DNA from: Artocarpus heterophyllus
Taxonomy: Eukaryota; Streptophyta; Magnoliopsida; Rosales; Moraceae
Assembly (NCBI GenBank): GCA_025403435.1
Contig: CM046330.1
Span: 22,962,239 to 23,026,238, forward strand
Direction of reading: 5' to 3'
Length of the DNA: 64,000 nucleotides
The notes below the pieces were generated by a model. That model saw nothing but the letters and a program-made list of their open reading frames with translations. It ran no database searches and was not told the origin of the DNA. Below, in pieces: positions 1 to 10,535 of this stretch. Each line of letters starts with the position of its first letter. The stretch's first letter is position 1. Both the position numbers and the translations under genes were made by a program.

Positions 1-188
1 CATACATTTAACCTACCATTGCTACCTCAATTTGAATTTCTCTATGTGAAGAAATACCTTAAGCCCTTATGATCCAAGAATACCTGAAATATCACTCCAA
101 CAAGTGGCTTCTCCAGGTCCCTTGAAGTGTAAATCACTACGGCGAGCTCTGAATCATGAGTAGGGAAGTTTTGCTCATGAGGCTTTTA

Positions 189-1020
189 CTATTGCAATCC
201 ATAAGTCGCAACTCGTCCATGCCGCATCAACACACATCCAAGCCTTTGTTCTACTGTAGCGGTGTAGATCTCATAAAACTCATCACTGTTCGATGTAGCT
301 AGTGCAGAAGTGGTAGTCAACCAATCTCTCAACAATTGGGAAGAGCATCTACATCCCTCATCCCATTCAAACCTATCACTTGTCCTAATCAACAGTGTCA
401 ATGGAGCCATTACCCTTGGGGAAACCCTTCATAAACTTTTCTGCAGTACCCGGCAAGTCCTAAAGAGCTGTAAATCTCGGCCGTGATCTTCAATCACCCC
501 CACCATACTATAGCCTCAATCTTAGATGAATCTACTGAGACACCTTACTCAAAATGATATGCTTCAAACTCAACCTTCTGGGCATCCAGCTGGTGCTTCC
601 GGATTGCAAATTGGTTCTCGAGAAATATCAGGAATTTCCTAGCTGGTCAAATAACTCATCGATCCTGGGCCTAGGATATTCGTCCTTCACGGTGACTTGA
701 TTCAGCTGCAGATAACTAATGCGTAACCTAAGCATACCATTGTGCCTCTTGGCAAAGGAAATTGATGTATCCTATGCAATCTTGAATTTATCCTTTACCC
801 GTAAGTTCCTGAAGCTGTTCCCTTAATTCCCTTATTCCTGCTAGCGCCAAATGACACGGTGCAATGAAAATCAAAGCAGTCCTCAGGAATAACTCGACAC
901 CAACTTAATCCTCCCGATGTGATGCTAATCATGATAACCCATTAAGGAAGACATCCTCAAACTCATTAGCCACCGATGTTGCTACATTTCTTCCTGCGGT
1001 ATTAGATTCCTCCCCCCAGA
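189..1020 (-). pseudogene. Gypsy reverse transcriptase-RNase H remnant with RT core deleted
   Basis: A 73-residue open stretch at 189-410 reads MAPLTLLIRTSDRFEWDEGC and continues to a QRLGCVLMRHGRVATYG-like segment. This is the RT thumb to RNase H junction of plant gypsy elements (family consensus of the type APLTxLxRK..FxW...LGCVLMQ.GRVIAYAS). Further right, still on the minus strand, frames give VTVKDEYPRPRIDELFDQL (about 650-720), the start of the RT palm. The text then passes within a few dozen bases to GVSVDSSKIEAI, which normally lies well beyond the YxDD catalytic loop. The catalytic core is therefore missing. The rest holds in-frame stops. Confidence 0.8.
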
Positions 1021-1284
1021 TCTAAGAGAAATATATGTATATATGTATATTGATATATAGCATGCTAGGTCTCCCTCGTACACCTAGACACATTTTCATG
1101 AGTTACTCACTCATTACTCGATCGTCCCCACCCTGGTAAACGATCATCGTCCCCCTATCAATCCTTAGGATTACCCATTTGGCGCGACAATGATAGTTGC
1201 ACATTCCTGGATAACCCATCCATTCCTAAGATCAATCATAAGTACTTATGGGGATCATAACCAAATTACCTCTCGAAGTCCCAT

Positions 1285-1625
1285 CCTCAATCATCACCTC
1301 ACAAGGTTTACTGTTATGGTTCACACACAGACCCGCTCCAAGGGGTGAGGTATTTATTAAGGGTTCATCAAATTCTCCTATTTCAATTTCCAAGGCATGT
1401 ACAAATGAACTTGAAATAAGAGAATGAATGGTTCACAAGGTTTACTCTTATGGTTCACTCTTATGGTTCACTCTTATACCTCAATCATCACCTCACAAGG
1501 TTTACTCTTATGGTTCACACACAGACCCGCTCCAAGGGGTGAGGTATTTATTAAGGGTTCATCAAATTCTCCTATTTCAATTTCCAAGGCATGTACAAAT
1601 GAACTTGAAATAAGAGAATGAATGG
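1285..1625. repeat. Tandem duplication of about 145 bp inside the protease region
   Basis: A block beginning TCAATCATCACCTCACAAGG occurs at about 1289-1432 and again at about 1480-1624, nearly identical and ending at AATAAGAGAATGAATGG in both. The copies are separated by a short region holding three iterations of a TTATGGTTCACTC-like word. Seen directly in the sequence. Confidence 0.9.
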
Positions 1626-1660
1626 CACCAATATCAAAGAGAACCAAAACTAATGACTAA
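1285..1660 (-). pseudogene. Gypsy aspartic protease remnant, partly duplicated
   Basis: Minus-strand translation contains HSLISSSFVHALEIEIGEFD, matching the segment that follows the DTGA-type active site in plant gypsy proteases (consensus HSFIS..FA..LGLE...L..PL). This stretch occurs twice because of a local tandem duplication, so it cannot form a normal protease. Around the active site I see no clean DTG/DSG triad. Confidence 0.65.
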
Positions 1661-1689
1661 GAAACTGAAACTGTACTATTGACCGTCAC

Positions 1690-2540
1690 GTCATCGATCT
1701 GAGTATCCGAACTCCCTAAAATTACTGTACAAACTTAAACTAGAGCCTCTTCCTTTTCTTCTGCTAGCGCTGCCATGCCCTGGGTTCATCGGCCGATCCT
1801 CGTAGTAGTGAGCGTGATCTACTCCTATCGATAAGGCTGACAACTCTAACCTACTAGAATTCTGAAGTCGCAAGACCACCAATTGCCGTTGAATAAATGC
1901 CTTAAGCCCTTCCTAGAACTTGATACATTTTTCACGTTCAGATACCACGACAAACGGAGCAAACTTGGCCAATTCATTAAACTTAACCTTGTGTTCCTGA
2001 ATTGTCTTATCATCCTATTCCAACTAATAGAATCCGACGATCCTTTGGTCACTGCATCCCTATGAAATGACGCTCACGAAACAATTCCTTGAATCTTTCC
2101 CCGTTGATACTCTCACCGTTCTCTAGATGCTTTGCTTACTTTTACAGGTATCAGCACTGCCTGTCAACTTACAAGCCACGAATTCCACTTGACACACTAC
2201 CGATACACCAAGGATATCCAAACGTTTTACTACTGAGTCTAACCGGTTTTCAACGACCTGCAGCTCATTTATCATCAAAAGCCAGGGTAAACACACGCCG
2301 AAGCTCCTTAAGGCACTCATGTTCTCGACTTTCCTTGGAAATTTTGGGCCTAACCCTTGTTGCCATTTGCCAAAAAATGGCAAATGATGCCCCTATCATA
2401 CATTCCTCAATTGTGGGACTTATGTCAGCTGCCGCTAGATGACACCCAGGTGCCATTCTCTCTCAGTTCTAGAGACAAAATTGGACTATCAGAGGCTTTT
2501 CACTGTCGTATCTATGTGTGCACAATTCTAAGGTTTATAA
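1690..2540 (-). pseudogene. Gypsy gag remnant
   Basis: Several minus-strand frames (for example around 1846-2052 and 2123-2383) carry pieces resembling the conserved gag motif of plant gypsy elements (family pattern LxQgxxTVxEYxxKFxxLarFaP followed by KCxxFxxGLrxxI). Here the end is readable as GLRHLFNGNWWS-like text. The frame shifts repeatedly and there is no start-to-stop ORF. No clean CCHC zinc knuckle is visible. The position just inside the PBS supports gag. Confidence 0.55.
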
Positions 2541-2544
2541 CCTT

Positions 2545-2558
2545 GCGCTCTGATACCA
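2545..2558 (-). other. Primer binding site, initiator-Met tRNA type
   Basis: The plus strand reads GCGCTCTGATACCA, so the minus strand reads TGGTATCAGAGCGC. This is the usual plant PBS complementary to the 3' end of initiator-Met tRNA. It sits 3 bp inside the LTR boundary at 2562 and fixes the element's orientation as minus. Confidence 0.9.
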
Positions 2559-2561
2559 TTC

Positions 2562-4808
2562 TGTCACACCCCGGAGTACAAGTGGTGACGTAATAGTTGG
2601 TTAGATCAATTTAATTAAGTTTTTATTAAAATTTTCAATTTAAGGAATTAATTAGTCTTATTAAAATGGGATATAATTTAAAACTTTTGATCAATTATTA
2701 ATAATTGTAAAAAAAGGACAAGACAGAAATAAAAAGAAATAAAATAATGGAGAAGGCAAGGAGGGTACGTGTTTGGTCCCATCGGGCTCACAACGTGTAC
2801 ACACATATAGTATCGACAATAAATTATTACAGTCACAGTCTAACAAGAAAAATAAAATTTAAATAATACATGCATTGATTCACTATAGATACTAACTTAC
2901 ACAAGATCCTCTATTGCTCGCAAGTCCAGGTAGTGGACTCTCTGTCGGTCCTAAGCTGGATTCCACCTAGAGGAGAAAAGATTTGAAAACAAGTAAAAAG
3001 TAAGTGAAAGGCTCAGTATGACTATGTTTTAAAATAGATAAACAATTTAAATATGAAATTTACCTTTTGAAGAAATGATTAGAAAAACAAAGTTAAATAA
3101 TTAAATAAATAAATTCATTTAAGTAAGTCTTATAAAAAACAATTCGTCTAGAGGGTTCCTTTTTATCTTTTCTAGGCAAACCATATTTATCACCACCATA
3201 GTAGCCCAGCTGGGTTTCGAAACCTACCCCCAAAGTCGCACGCTACACGACCCGATCTCTGATTATGACATCATGCCCTTATGTGTATTTATTATTATTT
3301 AAATCCTATGTTACCGAGTATTCTTAATTACATTTATTATTTGATTCATTATGATCATGCAATTCTTGATGAATAATGAAAATTGTTAAGAAGCTTATCT
3401 AAACCGTTCCTTAAAATTCATTCTAAGAAAAATTCATTTTGTAGGAAATCACTTTGAAGGAAATCATTTTGAAAGAAATCATTGTGTGGCCGAAAGCCCC
3501 TTTTTGAAGACATTTAAAAACATTATGTCATTTATTGAAAACATTTAAAATAAAATTCTTTAAGGTCAAATTCATTGAAAACCTGGCTACCAAGGAAGGG
3601 GTAGAAATCCTGCCTCAATACTCGTGTCGGTGTCCCACACCTTAGGATATTTTACATTACTAACCTACCTCATGGTGTCCTAGTGTGCCATTTAGTTCGC
3701 AAAATTATACTATAAAGTTTAAATTCTCAATCGGGGTTTAAAACAGTAAAAACAGTGAAAAATGATAAATTTTTACTATGCTTGGTCAGCCTGCTGGTCT
3801 CCCTAGTTCGGCTTGTCGAACTGTGCAGTTCGGCCTTTCGACAAGCTAGTTCCGGTCGGCTGAACTTTTTCAGGTTCAGACTGCCGATCGTATGAATCCG
3901 ACCTGCCGAACTCATGAATCTGGCCTGCCAAACACGAAGTTTGGCCTGTCAAACTGGAAAAATCTAGAATTTTCTAAAACCTGAGTCTTGGCCTCCCGAG
4001 CTCAATTCTAAATTTCAACCTGTTTCTCTCAATTCTCAGGCATGAAAGCACTCATAGATGATAGGAAAGCATAATAAAACATTTCTAAACAATTTTAAAC
4101 AAGATTCGCATAAAAATCCAATAAAATCCAAAAATAGAAAGAATGGAGGAAAAATGAAAAATCTTGATTCAAATCCTTTTTTCTTCAAACTAAGCTTAGA
4201 TTTTAGCTATTTTAAGTTTCTCTAATTTAGATTAAAGGTTTTCTAAGCTTAAACGAGCTTGGATTTCAAAATACCAAGAAAATTGAAAAATTAAAAAAGT
4301 TTTGAAATTTTGAAAACTAACCTTGATTCAATCCTCAAATCGAGTTTATGGTTGTTAAATCACGTTCCCGAGCCTTCAATCCACTAAAAACCAAGGCTTT
4401 TCTTGATTTTTTATTCAAAATTTAAGAAAAAAAGAGAGAGACAAGGAGACAGAGAGAGACGAGAGAAGGAGAGTGAGAGAAGAGGGAGAGAACGAGAGTG
4501 AGGGAGAGAAAGAGAGAGAGAGGGTATAAATAGAGATAAAAATGAGCGGTTTCACTATGTGGAAATCGTGTGCTGCCCACGGTTTTGTAAAACAAGATAT
4601 GTTTGGCTTTTGATAAATTGTTTTGCTTCCAAATTTAAAATAACAATTAAAAATAATTAAAAGTAATTAAAAATCATAAAAATAATAGAAAATAACATTA
4701 ATTTAAAGATCCCACAAATAATCAAATTAAGTTTTAAACATTCATTATGGCACACTAATCCATCATTTTACACACGGATATCACTTAATTAATTTTTGGG
4801 GCGTTACA
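2562..4808 (-). repeat. 5' LTR (2.25 kb) of the minus-strand gypsy element
   Basis: The plus strand begins TGTCACACCCCGGAG beside the PBS and ends GGGGCGTTACA at 4808, giving TG...CA termini. The interior is non-coding and AT-rich, with a (GA)-rich tract at about 4425-4530 and a palindromic GTTCGGC array at 3785-3955. Its ends and its 3900-4030 region resemble the LTRs at 40245 and 51977, so the families are related. The partner LTR is off-window, so no LTR divergence can be judged. Confidence 0.8.
3785..3955. repeat. Array of short GTTCGGC...GCCGAAC palindromes
   Basis: About ten imperfect copies of a GTTCGGCCTGCCGAAC-like word. One exact hairpin reads AGTTCG-gcttgt-CGAACT. Copies alternate between strands, so a transcript could fold into serial hairpins. 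The same motif recurs in other elements of the window. Confidence 0.75.
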
Positions 4809-4849
4809 AGCCATGCAGGGATGGTGGAAGAAGAGAGATGGCGATATAG

Positions 4850-5185
4850 AAGCATGATTAAAAATTATTGTTTGAAGCCAAGAGATTCACACTTTGGCTA
4901 TATGTTGGACCTCTTTTGTTGAGTTGGGATGCTAAAGAAGCCTAAAATTTCATCTAAAAAATGCCAGTTTAGGTGAACATAGTGTTGTGAGGATACTACT
5001 AACCATTTACAGCCTTAATGGAAATGTTGATCGTGCAAAAAAGTTAGGCCAAAATTGCTTAAGTTTGAGCCTATCGATATTGGCGATAATGTTGTTTAGT
5101 CTAATATTTTTGCAGCTGAAGGCTTGTGGAAAAGAACAATGGTTGCTAGAGATCAAATAAACTATGAGGTATAGAAGTTCACATT
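4850..5185 (+). pseudogene. PPR protein gene fragment (C-terminal E-type region), broken
   Basis: Plus-strand frames give HFGYMLDLF.VGMLK, then a KMPV-like piece, then RILLTIYSLNGNVDRAKKL, then SNIFAAEGLWKRTMVARDQI. This order and spacing match the last repeat and E motifs of plant PLS-class pentatricopeptide repeat proteins (HYxCMVDLLGRAGxLxEA..FI..MP, LLxAC..HGNVELG, LSNIYAAAGxW..V...R). Several stops and frameshifts make it non-functional. Intact family members act in organellar RNA processing or editing. It lies as a leftover between two retrotransposons, so it may be host DNA predating both insertions. Confidence 0.65.
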
Positions 5186-5191
5186 GCCGTA

Positions 5192-5622
5192 TGTCATACC
5201 CAGCTCAATAGCTCGCCGACAGAAAATGCTAGAGTAGTCTAAACTTAATTCGCTTCCATGTTAAATTTACTTTGCTTTGAAGTAGTTCTCATGTTGTGTG
5301 CCACTTTAAAATGCATGCCTTATCTTGTATCAACCACCAGATTTGAAACATTTGCATTGATCATAGCCATATATATAGGAGGTCTTGTCCTATAAATAGT
5401 GGTGAACCCCGTATTTCTAACATCTATCCAAAAATTGAACTTAGAGCTCCTTTTAAATAATTTCATACCAAATAGAAGTTTATTCATTTTCTCCCAAAGT
5501 TTCTTCTCTTATTTCTTGTTGTTGTCTTGCTAGCCCTTGTATTTGCATGAATTAGGCTTACTTAACATTTTCAATAGTACTAAGGCTGCACGGTTGCCTT
5601 CAAGAAGAGTAGGCCTATGACA
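5192..5622 (+). repeat. 5' LTR, 431 bp
   Basis: Starts TGTCATACCCAG and ends GGCCTATGACA, immediately followed by a PBS-like TGGTATTAGAGC. TG...CA ends and PBS spacing support the boundaries. The 3' partner is absent. Confidence 0.7.
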
Positions 5623-5624
5623 AG

Positions 5625-5636
5625 TGGTATTAGAGC
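5625..5636 (+). other. Primer binding site, one mismatch
   Basis: TGGTATTAGAGC differs at one base from the standard plant initiator-Met PBS TGGTATCAGAGC. It lies 2 bp after the LTR end. Confidence 0.75.
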
Positions 5637-5644
5637 GAACGTTT

Positions 5645-6655
5645 GATGCGATGGTGAAGACTGGTGCTAAGGTTTGGTGGGTTCATCTAATCCTTCCAAG
5701 ATGGACGTCACATAAGAACGTGGTCGTGTGGAACAACTCAACCTCACTACTCCAAGGCCACAAGGTAGGTCCAAAGATCTCATTTTTAGTTTTGACCCAC
5801 GTTTGTCTCGTGTGGAAGAAAGCATAGGTGGTGTAGGAGCCCAGGTGGACAACTTATATATGAAAGTAGAAGGCCTTGAGGCCATGGATGTTGAGATTTC
5901 GAGATTCACATTGCAGTAAGAATCATGATGGTCCAAATGGAGGAGACTTTATAGGCCAAGAAGGGTAACATACAAGACTAGCTCATGGGAGAGCTTTCTA
6001 AGATGCATGAAGTTTGCTAACTCGAGATCAATAGCGCCTTGGCCCGGTTAGAGGATATGCAAGGTGACATAGCTTTGTGCAAGTGCCCCATAGCACTAGG
6101 GCCAAGTACCACCGTCGAGGCTAGGAAGGTCAAGGTGCCTAAACCTAAAAACTAAGTAGCATCACACAACACATGAGAAGTGGACAAGATCCAGACCGTA
6201 ACTCTATATCTCATCGACACTGCCATGCTATGGTGGAGGGGAAGGCATGGAGACATCAAGAAGGGTAATGTGTACCATCTCTACTATATAATTTTAAACA
6301 AGGGCTTAAACAACAATTTTACCTAGAGAATATTGAGGACAAGAGCTTACTTGTGCAGGCTAAAGCAATTGAGAAGCATTCATGATAACATCAAAGACTT
6401 CACCAACTTGGTGCTAGAGATTCCTGACCTATCTAACAAAGATTTACTCTTTAACTTCATAGATGGACTCAAGAACTATATGAAGGCAAAGATGAGGTTG
6501 CATGGGGTGCAAGACCTAGCCACTACTACTACTATTGCAAAAAGTCTCATCACTATTTCGGTCAGAAGGAGTCCATTAATAAGCCCAAGGATAAGAAAAA
6601 AAGAGTGGCAACTCCAAAAACAGGGAAGATAAAGGGCAACACAAGGAGGGTTTTT
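5645..6655 (+). pseudogene. Gypsy gag remnant
   Basis: Two legible parts remain. At 5728-5919 there is an N-terminal stretch with a coiled-coil-like segment (RLSRVEESIGGVGAQVDNLY). At 6333-6632 there is the retrotransposon gag core, with LKQLRSIHDNIKDFTNLVLE followed by IPDLSNKDLLFNFIDGL and a GVQDLATT segment (known family pattern L..TGTI.EYV.EF..L.LEIPdMSE.D.LF.F..GL). Frameshifts and stops separate them. The solo LTR cuts the gag after 6655. Confidence 0.75.
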
Positions 6656-6660
6656 ATAAG

Positions 6661-9600
6661 TGTAATAACTGAGGAAACGTCATCAATAAAACCTAATATT
6701 TAATTAGGTTTAATTAATGAATTTATTCTTAAAAATGTAAAATTTTGTAAAAATTGTAATTTCTGTGAAAATTACAATAAAATATGAATGAGCGGCATTG
6801 ATTGTAAATTTTATGGCATATGTAATGCAATGATGGATATTGTCAAATACAAATTTTATGAGTTTGATGACTCAGAGATTTGTGCATAATATCCATAAAA
6901 TGATTTCATGTCACAATTAATTGTTAAATTGTGATATAAACGAATGGATTATTAGAATGTAAGTAGGACATAGAGGTTGTCCTAACCCTAATCGGGGGTA
7001 GAAAGGAAGCCAGAGCAGTATAAGAATACTGCTAAATGAAAACGCAGATACAAAAAATGTTATGATTGGCCTCTAAAAGTGAACGAAAAGTAAGTTAAAT
7101 ATTTTTATACAGTCTAAGGATAGAAAGTACATTGATTTGACCACGGCAGTATAGGAAAAATACTGTGTGGTGAAAAATTACACAGTGTAGATTTTTAACT
7201 CCACAAAGTGGACACTCCTTGATTTTCTATTGGGCCACATGTCAAGAAAAGTGGCCCAATCACCTTGTGACACCTAGTGGTATACTCATGGGTTACCATG
7301 AGTCACCAAATGTGATAAGGATGCATTTATGGCAAGTTTATCACAATTTTTCTTTTCTTTCCTTTCCTTCCAAGCTCCGATAGCCATAACCAAGACCTCT
7401 AAAAAAATTTCTCAGCCCCCAAACTTTGCAAAAATAACCCCAAACAAGTTTTACAAGCAAGTACAAGGATTTCCCACAAGTTTTAAGGTAAAATCCTAAA
7501 CTTTTTAATGAGTTTTCAAGGGATTGTTCATGGGTAAAGGGCAAAAATTAATCCATGGTATTTTTGCATGGAAAGGAAGCCTAGGAGGGAGTTCAAAGGA
7601 ACTTTGAAGGCTAGAAATCAAAAAAAGAGTTATTTGGGTAAGTTTTTTAAAGTTCAAAGTTTTGAATTTTGTTTTGATTTTTATTTCTTAAAACCCATGT
7701 GAGTTCTTGAGCACATATTTGATGGAATTTCATGTATATGTGATGAATGGCAAGTTTAAGTTGTGAAATTTTGGCTTATGGCGCAAAATCACAATTTTTG
7801 CAAAAAGTATTATTTTTGTAATTTTGATGTTTAACTTTGCAAAAGTGATGTTTGAGTATCAGAATGTGTTGATTAAGGCATGTAATGGTTTCTACAGGGG
7901 TATAATTTCAAGTTTGAAATGGATTTTTGTAAAAATATCATAGGGACTAAATTGAAAGAAAAAGTTCCTTCTCGGCAAATTTGAAAAATAGTCAAAAATG
8001 CCCCTGTACAGTGAGATTTTGGAAAAATTTAAAACACAAAAGTTGTAGATCTCAATGAAACTGTTGGGTTGCGTGAATGGTTTGTCTAAAAACTCAATCG
8101 TTTGTGAGTTTTTGATTTTTCAAGAATATGTTAAAAGTGAAAAAAGTATTAAATGGCAAAAACGTAATTTTTCAAAATGATTTAAGGTATGGTACCTTAA
8201 GTAAAAATTATCCTTGAGAAAAATAGAAAATTTTGATGCAAAGAAGTAAATTTTAGTCCCGGGGATAAAATCGTTAAATTTTTCAGTTTAGGGACTAAAC
8301 CGTAAAGTTTTATGAAAATTGGTCATAATTGAGAAATAAAGAGATTTGACCCACTATGGTGTTATTTTGAAATTGGTATGTGGTTATTTTCATAAGAATA
8401 GCGAAAATCGAGCTCGGGTAGGTTAGTGGACCCACGAAGGGCAAAATCGTCATTTTTGTCCAAATAACCTGAACCGCTTTGAAATGTTTCCAATGGGATA
8501 AGAAAATGACTAGAAAGGTTCCCGCCCTTCATTAGAAATGATAGGGTAAAGTTAGATAGAAATAAGAAAAAAAACAGTGGGTTTTAAAGTTGTACTTAGT
8601 AATGTAACTCAATTTATTAACTAACGGATGTTTCGTATCGAAACATAGTGGAATTTGGCTAATGGCTTTGTAATTGGGCAATAGGATCCTAGGAGTCTAG
8701 GAGAAGGGAAATCGAGGTTAAGTTGCCCGACATTCGCATCAAGTAAGTACCCTTCCCACCTATAGTATGAAATATAGGTTTAGAAAGAAATGTATGTATA
8801 TGTATACCTGTGCATATAATTAAGTGTAAACTTGTATGTTTCCCATGATATAAATACCTAGGGGTATAGTCATGTATGAATAATTGTGAACATATTAATG
8901 TGTACCAGTGTGTACAAGATGTTATGTACCTGTTTGTACAATAATGAAAATGAGCATGTGTACCATGATTCTGTACCTGTGTGTATAATATGTTATGTAT
9001 CTGTGTGTACAATAATGAAAATGAGCATGTGTATCATGATTTCGTACCTGTGTGTACAATGATAAATACTTGAGTATGTATAAAGTAGGTATTTGTGTGT
9101 ACATTTTATGTTAAGTACCTGTGAGTACATTATACTATATACCTGTGCGTATATTAATGTGTACCAATGTGTATAAAAAGTAAGTACCTGTGTGTACTAT
9201 GCTATGCAAGAGAATTTATGTTTTATGGATAATATGTGATTATCACTTCATGCATAGTATGTCAACCATAATAAATGGACTGGTAAATGTATCACCAGAA
9301 ATTAAGAAAAGTGTCGTACCGACTCCTAATTCAAGGGGAGTTTAAAGGATATGTTACAGTCACGGTGTTACGTAGACCTAAATGAAATTGTGCAATGGTA
9401 CGAACACTTGGGCCCTAGTAAAGATAAGAAATGATGAGGATAAAGAAAGTTTATAAGAAAGCATAATTGATTCATGCATTCATGTGAATATCCATGTGGG
9501 ATTTATGTGACTTACTGGACGTTAGCTCATTAAGTTTTTGATGCTGTAGGTATTCCGACGAAAAGGTCAGAATGAATCGTAATAATGAGCTGGCGGACGG

Positions 9601-9863
9601 ATGATGTGTGCAGACTGGGTATGGTTTCCGCCACAGTATGTTTTCCACTGTATGGTGTTTTAAGATATTTTGAAAGTAATGTTTGATAAGCTACATTGTA
9701 AAAGAAAGATGATTAAGTAAACACAAGTATATGTTTGTATTTCAAAGTTGTTAAACTAGTATATGTACAGTATTTATTAAGAAGAAAAAAAAAATTCCTA
9801 AATTTTTGCCCTTAAGAGCGTAAGAAAGAGTTTTATCACAGCCCAAAAAGGCGGGTTGTGACA
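6661..9863 (+). mobile_element. Solo LTR, 3.2 kb, TSD ATAAG
   Basis: Begins TGTAATAACTG and ends GGCGGGTTGTGACA. The flanks carry a perfect 5-bp target-site duplication, ATAAG at 6656-6660 and 9864-9868, which proves a discrete insertion into the gypsy gag. Its 3' end and its internal order (CAGTATA-type words near the start, AAAAGTTGTAGA at about 8036, a GCTGTAGGTA word near 9543) parallel the 4-kb LTRs at 22133 and 27313, so it is a related family. No coding sequence. A solo LTR arises by recombination between the two LTRs of a full element. Confidence 0.9.
8890..9200. repeat. GTACCTGTGTGTACAATAATG tandem repeats
   Basis: A word close to GTACCTGTGTGTACAATAA recurs about ten times. Two adjacent copies of a roughly 72-bp unit (about 8920-8990 and 8992-9063, both with AATGAAAATGAGCATGTGTA) form the best-preserved part. 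Minus-strand ORFs here (rich in YTH/CTHRY) are products of the repeat and not genes. Confidence 0.85.
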
Positions 9864-9868
9864 ATAAG

Positions 9869-10535
9869 ACTAGTGTGAGCAAGATCAAGGATTCTGGCCC
9901 TGAAAGGCAAGGATAAGAGGAAGCAAAAAGGGCTCGGGCAAGCCACCAAACAAGTGCTTCATTTATGATGGTGACCATTGGGTTTGAGAAAGCCCACAAC
10001 GACAAGCCTTGAGTTTGCTCCTAGCTAGACATCGGGGGAAAAGAATCTAAGGGTAATGATGACAGTGCACACATGGGGTTTATGCATATGCTCAATTTTA
10101 TTTAGTCCATCCTAAAGAACCAAGTCAAAGAGTCGCTTTATGTGGACATGACCATCAATGGGAAGGCAATGACAGTCATGCTTGACACAAGTGTGTCTTA
10201 TAACTTTGTTGCTATTGAATAAGCGAGCAAGCTAGGTCTAAAAGCGTCAGGTGGAGGGGCCCCAATCAAGACAATTAATTGGCAATACGACTCATTCATG
10301 GCATAGCTTGTGGGTTCTAGACCAATCTTGGTCCATGGTCCTGTTATATGGATTTCTTGGAGGTCCTAATGGACAACTTCAAGGTTGTCCTATGTTTGGA
10401 GTTCCTGGATCAAGTGTAGGCAGTCCCAGAGCTGTTTGCCAATAACAGGTGTACATCATAAATTGCAACAAGGCTTGCATGGTACCAACGACTAGGTCCA
10501 CGAAGGCACACGTTAAGACGCTTTGTCGTTCTTTA
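9869..10535 (+). pseudogene. Gypsy zinc knuckle and aspartic protease remnant
   Basis: The frame gives KPPNKCFIYDGDHWV, a degenerate CCHC knuckle with the second Cys changed to Tyr. It then gives LYVDMTINGKAMTVMLDTSV, which is the retropepsin active-site strand with the expected DTGA changed to DTSV. The stretch ends with NKACMVPTTRSTKAHVKTL-like text typical of the region between protease and RT. Stops interrupt. Homology is lost after about 10535. Confidence 0.75.

Larger units (their letters stand above)
1..2561 (-). mobile_element. Ty3/gypsy retrotransposon interior, 5' portion, decayed
   Basis: Reading the minus strand from the LTR at 2562-4808 leftwards gives PBS, gag remnant, protease remnant, then reverse transcriptase and RNase H remnants, the gag-PR-RT-RH order of gypsy elements. 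Integrase and the second LTR would lie left of position 1. All reading frames are broken by stops, frameshifts and deletions, so the copy is not autonomous. Similarity of the gag and RNase H text to plant gypsy polyproteins is recognised from memory; the exact lineage is not assigned. Confidence 0.85.
5192..10535 (+). mobile_element. 3'-truncated Ty3/gypsy element (LTR-gag-PR), split by a solo LTR
   Basis: A 431-bp LTR and PBS are followed by gag fragments to 6655. A 3.2-kb foreign solo LTR (6661-9863, 5-bp TSD) interrupts, then a degenerate zinc knuckle and protease follow to about 10535. After that, recognisable element sequence stops with no RT, integrase or 3' LTR. Stops in every part show it is dead. 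Confidence 0.75.

Noticed and set aside
8689..9104. Minus-strand ORFs of 60-107 codons rich in YTH/CTHRY
   Set aside because: Produced by the GTACCTGTGTGTAC tandem repeat inside a solo LTR; no start context, no family, not genes.
8890..9200. CRISPR-like regular repeats
   Set aside because: Plant nuclear context, degenerate repeats and no unique equal-length spacers; these are LTR minisatellites.
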